In this document: positions 33,547 to 48,717 of the stretch, piece after piece
How positions within the stretch are numbered: the stretch's first letter is position 1
Layout: each line of letters opens with the position of its first letter
Assembly: GCF_001625215.2 (NCBI RefSeq)
Contig: NC_030384.2
Coordinates: forward strand, 31,484,527 to 31,548,526
Source of the DNA: Daucus carota subsp. sativus
Taxonomy: Eukaryota; Streptophyta; Magnoliopsida; Apiales; Apiaceae
DNA length: 64,000 bases
Direction of reading: 5' to 3'
Position numbers and translations under genes: made by a program
Notes under the pieces: generated by a model
Told to the model about the DNA's origin: nothing
The model's database searches: none
Seen by the model: the letters and a program-made list of their open reading frames with translations, nothing else

Positions 33547-33848
33547 CTCCCTCCGTCCCAAAAAGAGTGAACTGGTTTGACTTTCACGGAGATTAAGAAA
33601 AATGTAGTAAGTTTAGTTGAAAAGTGGTTAAAGTGGTGGGACCTACCAATATTTAATAATAGATTTGAGATAGTGGAGGAAGATAGTGGGTGTAATAGTG
33701 TTTATATTATTATAGAAAAGAGATAGTGGAAGAAAGTAGTGGGTGTAATAGTGAAAAGTAGTGTTCAAAAATAGTAAGTATTGTAGGTTCATTCTTTTTG
33801 GGACGTCCCAAAAAGGAATAAGGGTCACATAAAATGGGACGGAGGGAG
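33547..33848. mobile_element. Stowaway-type MITE
   Basis: Termini CTCCCTCCGTCCCA and TGGGACGGAGGGAG with TA at 33545-33546 and 33849-33850. It lies only 46 bases from the preceding MITE and shares GTGGTGGGACC and GATAGTGGA words with it. An inner GGGACGTCCCAAAA near 33801 suggests a rearranged or nested terminus. Confidence 0.92.
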
Positions 33849-33850
33849 TA

Positions 33851-35393
33851 ATAAGCATTAAATCCACTTAATAGAGGAATATCGGTATAATATTTTATGA
33901 TGCGCCTTCTCAACGAAAGGACTAGCGCACCAAGCGCAAGGTCAGACCATCAATTAAGATGCATGGCTATGTCTGAAGCGAGTTCGTAACTATTGGCTAA
34001 ATAGTTTGGTTGACAGTAATATGTACAAGATAATTATGATACAATTAGTTGTTCAGCTTATGTGTTTGAGATGAGATGATTCAAGTATCAAGTTAGATGT
34101 TTTCATTTATCTAGTCAGTCAGTCACTCCTATCTTTTACATACTTGTTGACAAGATGATAATAAATAAAATTAGTATTATTTTTCCTTACATTATTTTGC
34201 TAGAAAATAGCCTTATTGAAACATCGATTCTTTCATTGAGTTAAAAAAGTGAACGACTATTTCTGACTCATATTAATAATAAATGAAACACTCAAATAAT
34301 GAAAGACATCATCGTATCGCACTGCAACGATAATGACCCAGACCAAACACAATAATAAACTCTCTATCATTTATATTGTCGAGCGGTGACAAGACTAGAA
34401 ACATCTATGTACTAGTATGAAAACTTGCATGTATGTGCGGGTCGGGCTTGAAAAGATTATGATTCTCATTGAAGACTCTCTGGGGTGGTATGAGGAACAG
34501 TCACATGTCTAGATTCTGTATTCATGTAGGTTAGCCTCATCGGAGGATTGATACGATCTTATGTCCTAATTGTTTAGAGGGAGACCTTACTTTGTATTCT
34601 AAAACGTATCTTTACAAGGGGTAAGGGCTCATCCTTACACCTCAAGAATGATCACGATAATACCAGACGATTCTTTTATTGTACGAAAAGTAGCAGTTAG
34701 TATTATCTTCAATAGTTAGGGATAATGTCGTATCTGTGATGTAATTGGATTAGGCGTCAGGTAGTTGGCCTCAAGGCAATATATACAACATACATTACCT
34801 ACATTAAGGCTATAACTTAGGAAGCTGAATATACATCATGGCTATAATTCAAGAAGCTAAACTATCTCCATAACTAATTACAGGAATAAACTATATCACA
34901 TATATCTTTGACACTAATCTTAACGGAGTAGGACTCTCCTTCCGAGTATATTGAAACCGTCTTGGCAGAAGACTGCTGAAGACCTATGAAGACTAGTAGA
35001 TAAGCCATTGTCTTGGTTGTGGCCTTATTTTCAGAAGGCCTACTTCTATTCGAATTAAGTGTCCTGAATTCTTAGGATTATGTATGACTTGATTCCTATA
35101 AATACAAGGTACGTAGACACATTAAAGAGATATCACTAGTTGAGAGCACGAGAAAAACCATACATCTTCTATCACAGGCACCGATAAACACACTTAACTA
35201 TCATTTTTTTGGTGAATTCCTATAATACCACCACCATGATACACTTTTATTCTGACAACGAACCTCGTTATTGTTGATTATCAAATTCCTCTATCAACGA
35301 TGCCATTTAATTTTGACATGAAAATGACCGATCGCCGAAATTGCAAAACGAGCTGGCTGTTAATGATGAAATTCATAAGCGGTAATTAATTGT
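33851..35393. other. Spacer with possible LTR remnant
   Basis: No gene seen. Around 34726-35308 the sequence has an LTR-like layout: TG start, a strong TATA box (CCTATAAATACAAGG, 35096-35110), then a short leader. I found neither a matching partner nor a target duplication, so a decayed solo LTR is only a suggestion. Confidence 0.3.
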
Positions 35394-35395
35394 TA

Positions 35396-35536
35396 CTCCC
35401 TCCGTTTTGAAATATAGGTCGCTTGACTTTTTTGCACGCATTTTTAAGCCTTTTGATCACATGTTAAAAATGATTTTAAGCATGTGGTCAAAAAGTTTAG
35501 AAGTACGTGCAAAAATGTCAAACGAAACAGAGGGAG
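35396..35536. mobile_element. Short Stowaway-like MITE
   Basis: Ends CTCCCTCCGTTT and the inverse AAACAGAGGGAG. TA at 35394-35395 and 35537-35538. An inner inverted pair TTTTTTGCACG.../...CGTGCAAAAA makes the whole 141 bp a long imperfect hairpin. Confidence 0.85.
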
Positions 35537-35538
35537 TA

Positions 35539-38517
35539 AGATACATGAAAATACATAAACAATTGGATACGCCTCCTTGAGTTTTTAAGGTCTGAAACTT
35601 CAAACAAAACCAGACTAAACGTGGTCCTCTCATGCAACTTGTAATACAATACAGAATCGAAACCGCATGCATAAATCCATACAGTTCCGTCCAAAATTAC
35701 ATTACTAAACTGTTTGAAATGTCAAACGGACTCTAACGTATTCATTACTTTCAATATGATTTCACTTGCTGCCAGTCTAATTTAATTTAGAAATCTCGCA
35801 GATTCGTACGTCTATTCTATTTTGCCGTATATATTGAGTACACATTGTGTGTACAAAATGTCAGCATTAACCATGATTTTTCTTTTTTTTAGTGATGCAT
35901 TGATGTTACGCGCAAGAATCTTGATAGTAGTTCTGAATTCTGATACAGTTTTACATTTGGTATGATAAGGGTTTCAGATATTCCTCGAGTAATTATCAGT
36001 AAGAGAGTAGTGACATTAATCATGTCATTATCTTGGATTGGAAAATTAAAAAAGAGAGCATGAGATTACAAGTTTTACTCGGTCAATAGATTTGTGTGGT
36101 CATTATGATGCTGCGGTACGTGGGAATGACCGGGGTGAACCAAAATGCTGGATTTACTTTTATTGATTTTATTTAGGAATAGGTATTTACATCGACCAAT
36201 TAAGTTTATAGTTTAGGTAAAAACTGAAGTCACACGTAGTTTAAAAAATTGATTAAGTACGATGTTTAGGGAGATTGAGTCAAGTTAGGCAAAAATAAAG
36301 TCACATATATTTTTTGAAAAAATAAAATAATGATTAATCAAATTATTTTATTGAAAGAAGTTGCAACTGTTACGCAGTTGTCCAGAAGTAAACCCATTTT
36401 CTATGTATCTTTCCCATTTTTGTATTTCAAAATTTATTTATAATAATAGATTTTATAACATAAAATTGAATGAATCAACTACTTTTTATTACACCTACGT
36501 AGTTTATAAATTAAGTACTAATCATTTGTATATTAGTTATTAATCATTCCTATATTTTACCATCTTTGTAATTATCTGACATCTTTTATTCGATTTTTTA
36601 ATTTCCGTTCTCATCCAAATGTTAATATTTTATCGAAAAAGCACCGTCATCAACAATAAACCAGCATTTATCTTATCTTGACCATTAAAGCTGCCAGGAT
36701 AGAACAGGAATACAGTAATTATTCTATTTATTTGTGTAAAGATAAGTCGACAGAAAAGGAATCAAACTATTATGATATGATTACTTTAAAAAAAAAGGGT
36801 TGTGAAAAAAATTTGGGAAAACCGATGTTGCAAAGTTTTCTGGAAACAATTTCCCAAGAAAGTATATTTCGGGATCCTTTTTTTTTTTAAAGAAAATTTA
36901 TTCTTAGAAACTTTTTCCAAATATTTTTTGGTAAAATTTTTTGAACCAAATTTTAAATTTTCAATTAATTTATTGAATTTTCATCTAAAGAGGAATGAAC
37001 GAATGGAACGGAATTCAACAATTTTGACGGAGTTAAACATTAGAATGATCCTTCTATTCATTTGATCCAACCTTACAATTTACGTGTCATTCTAACATAA
37101 CAATTTAAACACTGGTGACATCATTTTGTGTTAATATTCATTCCATTCGATGAACGGCACACCAGCACGACTAACTATGGACAATAAATCTTCATCCCAA
37201 ATCGCAACAATGCTATAATCCTTTCACAACATTTTTTGTGGGAGATGAATCGAGTCCATGTTATCTTGATGATGAGAGGAACAAAACACTTTTTTATGGA
37301 AGATGAATCGAGTCCATGCTATCTTGATGATGAGAGGAGCAAATTAACTTTATGACAATTATGTAAAGTTATATTCCTAATGTGTGTTAGCAAAGGATTC
37401 CAAAAAAATGTTAAAACTGTCCTTCCTTTTAAAATTTTCTTTTTTTCTCTTAAGGGGTAGGGGTGTATTTTTGCACGGTCGAGTCATTTACCTAACACGC
37501 CGGATCAAACCCATTTCTTCCGTGTTCAATTTTTTTGGAATTTGCAAACTTCGGGGTCTATCCATTCCATCTGGATTAACTCCAATTTTTATTTCTCATC
37601 TGCTGCAAATTTCACGCGAGAAAAACTCAACCGTCTTATCAACACTACTGTTGTCATGTACATTCGAAATTTGAACTGATTTCTATTACTAGACAAATTC
37701 AAACCGGTTACATACGCTCTCTCACAGGCGTCTTTGTAGTTTCGTTTTTATATTCTGAATTTGTGAAGCACGATCTCCTCTGCCGCTCGGCGTCCTATTG
37801 CTCTTTTTTTCCATTCATGACCTTGAGTTTCATAGAGGTTTTTTGTCATTCCTTTTTGCTTTGATTCTTAGACCAATCCAGATTGCAGCAAGACCCGCCG
37901 GCCTCTGCGAGAATAGGTCGACGAGATCTGCAGGTTATATATTGGATTTAATTTATTTTGATATTTTTTTTATGATTTGTCATGTATGATTTCTAATTTA
38001 TGGTTTGTATAATTGAGAGGTGTTTATTACAAGCCTAAACTAAATTGTTTGTTCTTTGTATTTTTTGATCCATATAATACGTTTTTTAATTCTAACATGT
38101 TACTCTCTTCAAGCTCTATTTGTGTTTCTGGTTGATGTTAAAAGAAATCAATGAAGATTTTATGGTGAAATCTTATTTCACCAAAAAATGGTCATTTTTT
38201 TAACTTACTCAAAAAATATCAAATATTAAAATGATGAAAAATTATACACGACCCATATAAAAAAAAATTATGACACACAATTTGAAATATTATTCATATT
38301 TTTTAATTAGTATTCGATAACATTTTCATATATAATTATATATTCAAAATTAGACACTGATTCTTAATTAATATAAACGTACGTAGACGACAAATATGAA
38401 AGAAAATAGTAAAAACGCAAAATTATATTAACTGGAATATACTACAGGGGTCATGTTCTACGTGGAAACATTAGGCATAAAACCCTTCGACATCTTACCT
38501 TATTTTTAGTATTAGTT
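35539..38517. other. AT-rich spacer, weak frames only
   Basis: No reliable gene. A 57-bp direct duplication with GATGAATCGAGTCCATG lies at about 37241-37345. The 96-codon frame at 37384-37674 and the GC-richer patch at 37770-37935 look transcript-like but show no family motif and no clear splice partners. Confidence 0.5.
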
Positions 38518-38870
38518 TTTTTTTTTTTGAATAGCGAAATTATATTATAAAGTTTCGGAGGATCCTACAAAGACCAAAAGGAGGGCACTGCATAGCTAAA
38601 ACTAAAAACCTATAGAAACTACTGAGAACTATGCAGCCAAAACCTAGACACCCAGATCATAAAGATTTAAAAAGCTAATTCTTAGAAACTCCCAAACCAT
38701 GGAGATAAGCGTTCTCAGGCACCTGAGCTTGGACCTGGCTTGACTTCACCCCTTGACACTTGACTTGCCTCAAAGCCTCTGAATCCTAACAAAACTAACA
38801 CTTCTTCAACCCCCATCAGATTATCAGCATCAGAAGAAGAGCAGAGCAAATTGCACATGAAAAAAATGTC
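38518..38870 (-). mobile_element. 5'-truncated LINE-type insertion, minus strand
   Basis: A 13-bp duplication TTTAGTATTAGTT stands at 38505-38517 and 38871-38883. The left end is a T run, i.e. a minus-strand poly(A) tail, and the body ends in a short 63-codon minus-strand frame (38715-38906) that overruns the border. This is the pattern of a truncated non-LTR insertion; the family is not identifiable from the fragment. Confidence 0.72.
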
Positions 38871-38883
38871 TTTAGTATTAGTT

Positions 38884-40530
38884 AGGGTTCTGTAGCAGAA
38901 TTGCACATGAAAAAAATGTCTTTATGTATCATATTTTGAAATTACTTTTGAACACACACAACGATGCGAAAAAACATGTATTTAGATTTAGATCCTGAAA
39001 ATCTATGAAAAATATAGGGTTGTGCAGTAGAACCTTAGTAGTTTTATGGTTATATTTTAAATACTGATTCTCTCTTGAGCGCGACCCTATAAAGATATTC
39101 AAATTAACTAAAACACATGACAAATTTATCGAGTGCGAAACACATGCAATATCTAATTTAAGTGTGTGTATTCGTTATTATCATTTGTCTACTATTTTGG
39201 GTGTTTAAATAAAATTGCTATGGATGATATAAGAGTGTAAATTAAATTTTTTGTTTTTCTGAGAGTATATATAATATCAAAACAATAGTATATAAAAAAA
39301 AATTTAGTTTACTCCAGTGTTTTTTTTTGTAATAATTCTTTTATAGATATCAAATTCTCTTATTATATAAGTTTAATTTACCGGACTATATAACTAAAAA
39401 CACATAAAATCTTTAAATTTTATATAATCATCGACTAAAATTTTACATAATAATAATCGATAATCGGGAAAAAATCTAATAATATAAAAAAAATATAAAA
39501 TGTAGGACGACATAAACATGCAAACGTTACTATTTACGACTAATGAGAATTCCAATTAAAATAAAAACAACATGATAATGATAATGTCTTCTGACAGAAA
39601 TATATATAAATATAATTTACTGTGTGCGGAGCACGTGCAAGATAACTAGTCTAGAATAAAGAATGCTTATATTGGGCCTGTTTGGTTAGCAGAAGGAGAA
39701 ACTAGCAAAATACTACTTTTTCTTTCACGCCTTCTACTTTTTTTTAAATATTTTATTAACTTATTTACTTCTCACACCGAAACAGCCCCTTTGTTACTGC
39801 AACATTTGCGACTTTTATTCATGCTAAAGTATAATTACGTTGTCACACTTTTTCTATTATTCGTAATTATCTTTGTAATGCTAAAGTACTCCAGTTGTTC
39901 TCATTTTTCTAGACATAATTTAAAATTTTTATAAATTATAAAATTTTAAGTAAATTATATTTTCATAATTTACTTAAATTTATTTATTAAACGATATTTT
40001 TGTAGGAGTGTGTCAAACCTTCTACTGTCCAACTTCAAGAACACGGGGGCAGGCGAGTATACCCCACCAGGCATGTGACGATTTTGAACCAGGACTCGTG
40101 AGAGTTCTTAATAGTTCGAAATCAATTTTATGAAAATTATATAACTCAAAACAAGACAGAGATATTGATGGATCTGACTGCAGAAAATGTTAATTGTGAT
40201 CTCTCAAATTAGTCCGCAAATTGTCAATTGTGGTCTCTCAATAACCACTATGCACTCTTCGTTTTTCATTGATAAATTCTTTTTGAAAATCCCTTATGCA
40301 ACCTGATTATAATAAAATTACATAAAAATAAACCACCTATAAAAAGGAACCTTTTCTGCCACCGACTTCATTGTCACATCACTACCTAGACCGGAAAACT
40401 TATTTTTATCTTTGTCAATACCAGCAGTTCTATTACTCTTGCTAAAGAACCCCGTGTAAAATTCAGTTGATTTTTCTTTAATATAACCTTCAACTATACA
40501 ATCTTCCGGATAAAATTGGTTCCGTACATA
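38884..40530. other. Spacer with Helitron-like end and small MITE
   Basis: At 39619-39650 a short hairpin (GTGC-GGA-GCAC) leads into CTAG followed by T, resembling a Helitron 3' end; no matching 5' end was found. At about 39676-39788 a 113-bp element with ends GGGCCTGTTTGG and, inverted, AGGGGCTGTTTCGG looks like a hAT-type MITE. The remainder shows no gene. Confidence 0.45.
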
Positions 40531-40559
40531 ACTCTTCAATATTTTATTAATCGTTCAAA

Positions 40560-41200
40560 CAAAAACGTCCATCTATACCTGGATTTGGCTGTGGAGAAAC
40601 AGGAAGGTTTGGGAGGAGAAGGTGACGACTGGTCCCATAGTTATGGAAAACAGCTTCATGTCTGTCAAGGAATGGAGAGATACCAAAATGAACAAGGAAA
40701 ATGAACAAAATTTTCATATGTGAAGCACAGGTCAGGAAGGTGGAATCCGCCTGAGGACGGAACATTTAAGGTTAATGTGGATGCATCGTGATTTCGAGGA
40801 GCCGAGATTTTTTCCATTAAAATGGTTATTAGAATTTAGAGGTCACACAGGTCATTTTTCAGAAGACAGAACCCTTGCACTTCAACACACTGAAACTGTG
40901 TTTGAAGCTCAAAGTACCGGCATGCGTGAATCATGCTGAAAGAAAGTCAATAACAAAGACATATTCGAAATTAACGACTGATGCGATAAATGACCAGTGA
41001 GAGTATGTAACAGGAGTTGGGCATACAATTTGATCAGTGTAAAGAATTTCTCCCATTGTTGCCATAAGTTAGTCTCAAACATGTTCGAAAGCAACTAAAC
41101 AAGATAGTTCACGGTTTAGTGATTTAGTTAAATTGCCTCGTAGGATCAATTGCTTTTATATTTTTACGTGTCCTCCTATATATAGTTGATGCTTCTCCTA
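40560..41200 (+). pseudogene. Decayed LINE RT/RNase H fragment
   Basis: Conceptual pieces in shifting frames match the end of plant L1-type elements. These are IWLWRNRKVWEEK near 40575, RWNPPEDGTFKVNVDAS near 40738-40788 (the usual RNase H opening) followed by a stop, and HVRKQLNKIVHGLV near 41080. The last matches the motif seen at 32160. Stops and shifts show it is dead. The 62- and 72-codon frames here are fragments of it. Confidence 0.65.
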
Positions 41201-41206
41201 AATGAA

Positions 41207-41413
41207 AGTTTGCAGTTTGCCTTCAAAAATTTTAAAAGCAGAGAAAAGTTGGAGCTAGTGTTTTTTAGTTAAATTCTTAATTTTATCCACACAGGTGTAT
41301 TATAGGCAAAAGTTTGCAGTTTGCCTTCAAAAATTTTAAAAGCAGAGAAAGGTTGGAGCTAGTGTTTTTTAGTTAAATTCTTAATTTTATCCACACAGGT
41401 GTATTATAGGCAA
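41207..41413 (+). repeat. Tandem duplication, 104-bp unit
   Basis: Bases 41207-41310 are repeated at 41311-41413. I see only one internal difference (AGAGAAAAG versus AGAGAAAGG) plus one at the edge. The near-identity points to a recent local duplication. It lies between the LINE remnant and a MITE. Confidence 0.92.
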
Positions 41414-41569
41414 GGGATATGCTCGGAAGGACATGGAAACCCTCTCAATATTTATTATTACCGAAACTTTTTATATTCAATCTATTTATTAAAAAAATGG
41501 ACTTTTATTTTCGCAAAATTAATATAATAGAAAACCAATGTTCACCATTCATATTCCGGATCCTATGTA

Positions 41570-41819
41570 CTCCCTCCGTCCCCCTCATTTGTTTACATTG
41601 GGGGACGGGGGCTCGGCACGCATTCTAATGCTCTCGTAAAACGTAGTTCGGTAAATTATTTTGAACTTTTTTTTCTTCTGTATAAAAATTTGATGTTTAA
41701 ATTTTTATACAAAAAAGAAAAAATTTAAAAATAAGCTATAGACTATGTTTTATATGCGTATTAAAATGCGTGTCGAGCAGTGTGAAAAAACTGTAAACAA
41801 ATGAGGGGGACAGAGGGAG
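41570..41819. mobile_element. Stowaway-type MITE, 250-bp family copy 3 (inverted)
   Basis: Ends CTCCCTCCGTCCCCCTCATT and the inverse of AATGAGGGGGACAGAGGGAG. TA at 41568-41569 and 41820-41821. It is the reverse orientation of the copies at 19598 and 30636 (GGCACGCATTCTAATGCTCT ... AATGCGTGTCGAGCAG). Confidence 0.92.
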
Positions 41820-41934
41820 TACATAACAAATTCAATATACACGTGCTGCATGAAACCTCAAATGGTTGACCTCAAACTGTTAACAAATTGAAACGAGAGA
41901 ATCATGAGAGAGAATCATAGTAAAAAAGATACTG

Positions 41935-42225
41935 CTAAATTTTAGCCCCAAAAGATTGAAAAAAAACTTCAAAATGGTGAGCCCAAATAAGTAGAAAAGA
42001 AAACAGGCTTATGACATAGATTTTATTTAACAATAAACTTTAGCCCAAAAACATAGAAAACTAGAAATAGGAAAAAGAAAATGACATAAAATTTACTGAA
42101 AAATAAAGTTTAGCCCAAAAACTAAGAAAATTAAAAATAGAAAAAAAAACATGGCATAGATTTCATTTAATAATAAACTTTAGCCCAAGAACACAGAAAA
42201 TAATAAGAATTTTAGCCCAAAATAA
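41935..42225. repeat. Degenerate TTTAGCCC repeats upstream of IDI
   Basis: The block AATAAACTTTAGCCCAAAAA or a variant recurs at about 41939, 42030, 42105, 42174 and 42211. Intervening A-rich stretches include GACATAGATTTTATTTAA (about 42013) and GGCATAGATTTCATTTAA (about 42153). The array ends less than 100 bases before the IDI start codon. Confidence 0.75.
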
Positions 42226-42316
42226 TAGAAAAAACAGAGAGATGTTAACAGATAAATACTACTGGGAGTACAAATCGGTCCCGAGAAGGAAAAAAACAAA
42301 AAAAAAGAACATCATC

Positions 42317-45730
<3,414 letters not shown>

Positions 45731-46582
45731 AAACAACAGAATTGCTCTCCTATGGAAATTCCTGATGAATAAAACTAGTGCCTGGAATTGCATAGGGGTA
45801 GGTTAGGGTTTCAATCCGAACTAGTAGGCACATCTGTGACTTTTGTATTTGAGACTAAAACTGCTGTCCACCGCATAGGAGTAGTTCAGGATTTTCATTT
45901 GAACTCACTATGTGAGTTTGCAACTTTTTTTAAAAAACTCTGTATCATCAGTTTTGACCTATGGTAAATGTCTTGGATTGGAAGCTTATTTTCAACAAGT
46001 TTCACTTTTCAGCTTTTCATAGATTTTAAACTTCTACTTATTCATTATGTGTATTTGCTAGAAAGAGTTGATAGCTTCTTCCAATGCAAAGCACCTCTGT
46101 GATAATATTATGAACAAGGTTGGAACCTATATGAAAAAAAAACATACATTTTTAAACAGCTGAAAGATCATGCTCAGCTACTGCCTTCTTAAATAATTTC
46201 CTAGAAGTCCACACTGCTGATCATTTCTCCATCGTATAAAGTCATGTTCAGAATGCCATAGTGATTGCAGTTATAACAAGGTAGAAGAGGAAACTTTGTT
46301 GTTTGGATTGCAGTTATAACAAGGCAGAAGAGGAAATTTATGCTTAAGACACAGTCCTGTTCCGAACTGTTCTGAACGCCACAGTGATGACAGTTATAAC
46401 AATGTGGAAGAGGAAACTTATGGTTAAGATGCTTTCAATGACATTCTCTGACCGGGAAAAAATTCCAATGTAGGCCTTGATAAGCTCGTCTCTGTTCTTC
46501 AAACTATTTAACTTCATCTCTTCGAGAGTCAATGTTCCATCTCGAAAATTTACTATTAGACATACAACAAAATCCTAACTTA
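45731..46582. other. 3' region of IDI and spacer
   Basis: No gene seen. GCAGTTATAACAAGG-like stretches repeat at about 46267, 46311 and 46389 with AGAAGAGGAAA following each, a degenerate tandem of about 45-75 bp. Confidence 0.5.
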
Positions 46583-46591
46583 TTTAGTTAG

Positions 46592-46793
46592 TTTTTTTTT
46601 TTTTGAAAGGCTGAGCTGACCATTCCGGCTAAATCCATGTGGCAGGACTGAACTGTTAAACTTTACGAGAAGAATTGGCTGATCCTTCTCGATGTAATTT
46701 TTTTTTTTTTTGCTAATTGATTACACACGCACACCAGGAGTTGAATCCCTGACCTCCCGTAAGGGGGCCAAGAGCTCAACCACTGCACCAACC
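46592..46793 (-). mobile_element. tRNA-derived SINE
   Basis: On the minus strand the head reads GGTTGGTGCAGTGGTTGAGC (A-box region) and later GGTCAGGGATTCAACTCC (B-box region). These are the internal polymerase III promoter of a tRNA-like SINE head. The body has an internal A run (about 46697-46709) and ends in poly(A) (T run from 46592). The flanks TTTAGTTAG (46583-46591) and TTTGTTAG (46794-46801) are an imperfect target duplication. It cannot fold as a complete tRNA, so it is not a tRNA gene. Confidence 0.8.
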
Positions 46794-46801
46794 TTTGTTA
46801 G

Positions 46802-47731
46802 CGCTTCCTGCATTTCTGATGCAATCTTTCGATAACAGAAAACATCTTGCTGCATTTTTCAAATTAAAGTAAAAAATTTCGATAGATGTGTTAGCAGATA
46901 GTAAGAAAAACTGACTTGTGTCAGGCATTTCGAATTCATTGGCTTGAACTAATTGATGAACTGAAGCGAAGAACTTCAAATTCCATGTGATGGTCTAAAC
47001 ATCTAATTTAAGTAAATTACTACAAACAGTAGAATATGAAAGATTCAGTGTCCATTACAAGTTTGTACAAAAGAATATATGAATACAATGGAGATCAGGG
47101 GCCGTAATGAATTCAGGTGTGGAACAAAAGGTTCACCTGAACAATATAAGATCATTTTGGATAGTTTGATAATAAACTCGCCATCTGCGTGACCTTTTTT
47201 CAGTTGGTAGATTTCTTTAATAAAAATTTCTCCTTTCTTTTTGTCTTAGAGCGTTTTTTTTCCAATTATGTGGACTTTCCGACATGTCTTATGAAAGATT
47301 TTCATGTATAAAAAAAACTCTTCCCATACTTCTACAATTCATTGACGAGAAAATCTTATAAAAAGTATTAAAAAAATTATCAAACTCAAAAATCGTTCAA
47401 AATTAAATTTGATAAAAAATATAAATTGTCAGAGTATGTAATATAATCAAAATTTGATTTATTATCATGATTCTCATACATTATTAATTAAGAATATTAA
47501 ATTACTAATAAAATGATGTTCAAATTTAGACCGGTGCACTCTAAAATAATAAATTCTTTAATCTCGACTCCATATAATAATATAAACACATTTTTTAATT
47601 ATTTTCTTAAACAATTTAGGCTCTAGGATGAGCGAGAGCCAGGTTCTGCCGCAATTTCATCGGTTTATGTCGCAAGCGGTTTGATTTGACGCATAAACAT
47701 AACCCCATGCACAAGGCAAACCGAGCTCCGA
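46802..47731. other. Spacer upstream of prohibitin
   Basis: AT-rich with no coding signal. Confidence 0.5.
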
Positions 47732-47802
47732 GGCCCATAGTATGGCCCACACCCATTTCTTGTGCAACAATTCAACTTCGCCCGTTTCATCTAAAACCCT
47801 AA
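47732..47802 (+). promoter_or_regulatory. Site II and telo-box promoter of prohibitin
   Basis: Two GGCCCA (site II-type) motifs lie at 47732-47737 and 47744-47749. A telo-box AAACCCTAA follows at 47794-47802, just before a CT-rich leader and the ATG at 47878. This pairing is well known in promoters of ribosomal and mitochondrial protein genes active in dividing cells and bound by TCP factors. It fits a mitochondrial prohibitin. Confidence 0.7.
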
Positions 47803-47877
47803 ACCCTCTCCCTCTTCTTCTCCAACAGTTACTCCCAAACCCTCTCTCTCCCTCTCTCTCCCTTTCTATCTCTCCAA

Positions 47878-48717
47878 ATGGCAGGTAACCAAGCAGCAGT
47901 CATCTCTCTCCTCACCAAGATGGGCCAGGCCGCCTTCGGCCTCGGCCTCGCCGCCACCGCCGTCAACTCCTCCCTCTACACCGTCGATGGCGGGCAACGT
48001 GCCGTCCTGATGGACCGCATTCGCGGTGTTCTCGACAAGCCCGTCGGCGAAGGCACTCACTTCCTCATCCCCTTCCTTCAAACCCCTAATATATTCGATA
48101 TACGCACCAAACCCCACACATTTTCCTCCGTCTCCGGTACCAAAGACCTCCAGATGGTCAATCTGACTCTTCGGGTCTTATCGAGACCCGAAGAGTCCAA
48201 ATTACCCGTTATTTATAAGGAATTAGGCACCGAGTATGATGAAAAAGTGCTTCCTTCTATCGGGAATGAGATTTTGAAGTCTGTTGTTGCCCAATTCAAT
48301 GCTGATCAGTTGTTGACCGAGAGGCCTAAAGTGTCTGCCCTTGTGCGCGATAGTTTGACTACCCGGGCTAAGGATTTCAACATTCTGCTCGATGATGTGG
48401 CGATCACCCATTTGTCGTATGGTAATGAGTTTTCCAGGGCTGTTGAGCAGAAACAGGTGGCCCAGCAGGAGGCCGAGAGGTCTAAGTATGTCGTGGCCAA
48501 AGCGGATCAGGAGCGGAGGGCTGCAATTATTAGGGCTGAAGGGGAGAGTGAGTCGGCTAAGTTGATTTCTGATGCCACGAAGAGTAGTGGCATGGGTTTG
48601 ATTGAGCTCAGGAAGATTGAGGCCCAGAGGGAGATTGCGGCGACTATGGCCAGGAATTCCGGTGTTTCTTACTTGCCTGATGGGAACAGCAATTTGCTTC
48701 TTGGACTTAGTCGTTGA
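47878..48717 (+). CDS. PHB3: Prohibitin, type I (PHB3/PHB4-like), mitochondrial
   Basis: A single uninterrupted frame of 279 residues. It has an N-terminal hydrophobic anchor (about 15-32, [19 protein letters not shown]), the SPFH/PHB domain (about 35-195; [37 protein letters not shown]) and an Ala/Glu/Lys-rich coiled coil (about 190-250; [20 protein letters not shown]). Prohibitins form ring complexes of type I and II subunits in the mitochondrial inner membrane that scaffold and protect membrane proteins. The lack of a long N-terminal extension and the LLLGLSR end fit plant type I; whether it is PHB3 or PHB4 cannot be decided. The start is the only ATG before the conserved MGQAAFGLG block. 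The first 200 bases are much richer in C and G than the rest of the gene. The coding part has no intron. Confidence 0.96.
   Translation: MAGNQAAVISLLTKMGQAAFGLGLAATAVNSSLYTVDGGQRAVLMDRIRGVLDKPVGEGTHFLIPFLQTPNIFDIRTKPHTFSSVSGTKDLQMVNLTLRVLSRPEESKLPVIYKELGTEYDEKVLPSIGNEILKSVVAQFNADQLLTERPKVSALVRDSLTTRAKDFNILLDDVAITHLSYGNEFSRAVEQKQVAQQEAERSKYVVAKADQERRAAIIRAEGESESAKLISDATKSSGMGLIELRKIEAQREIAATMARNSGVSYLPDGNSNLLLGLSR

Noticed and set aside
34726..35308. Complete solo LTR
   Set aside because: A TATA box and TG start are suggestive, but no matching end, partner LTR or target duplication was found. Kept only as a low-confidence remark.
42242..42316. Upstream IDI start at 42242
   Set aside because: It adds 25 lysine-rich residues unlike a transit peptide; the next ATG fits the family better.
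46700..46793. tRNA gene on the minus strand
   Set aside because: The A- and B-box regions are tRNA-like but no full cloverleaf can be drawn, and an A-rich body with poly(A) follows, as in a SINE.
47866..48117. 83-codon frame antisense to prohibitin
   Set aside because: It is a shadow of the GC-rich start of the prohibitin coding sequence.
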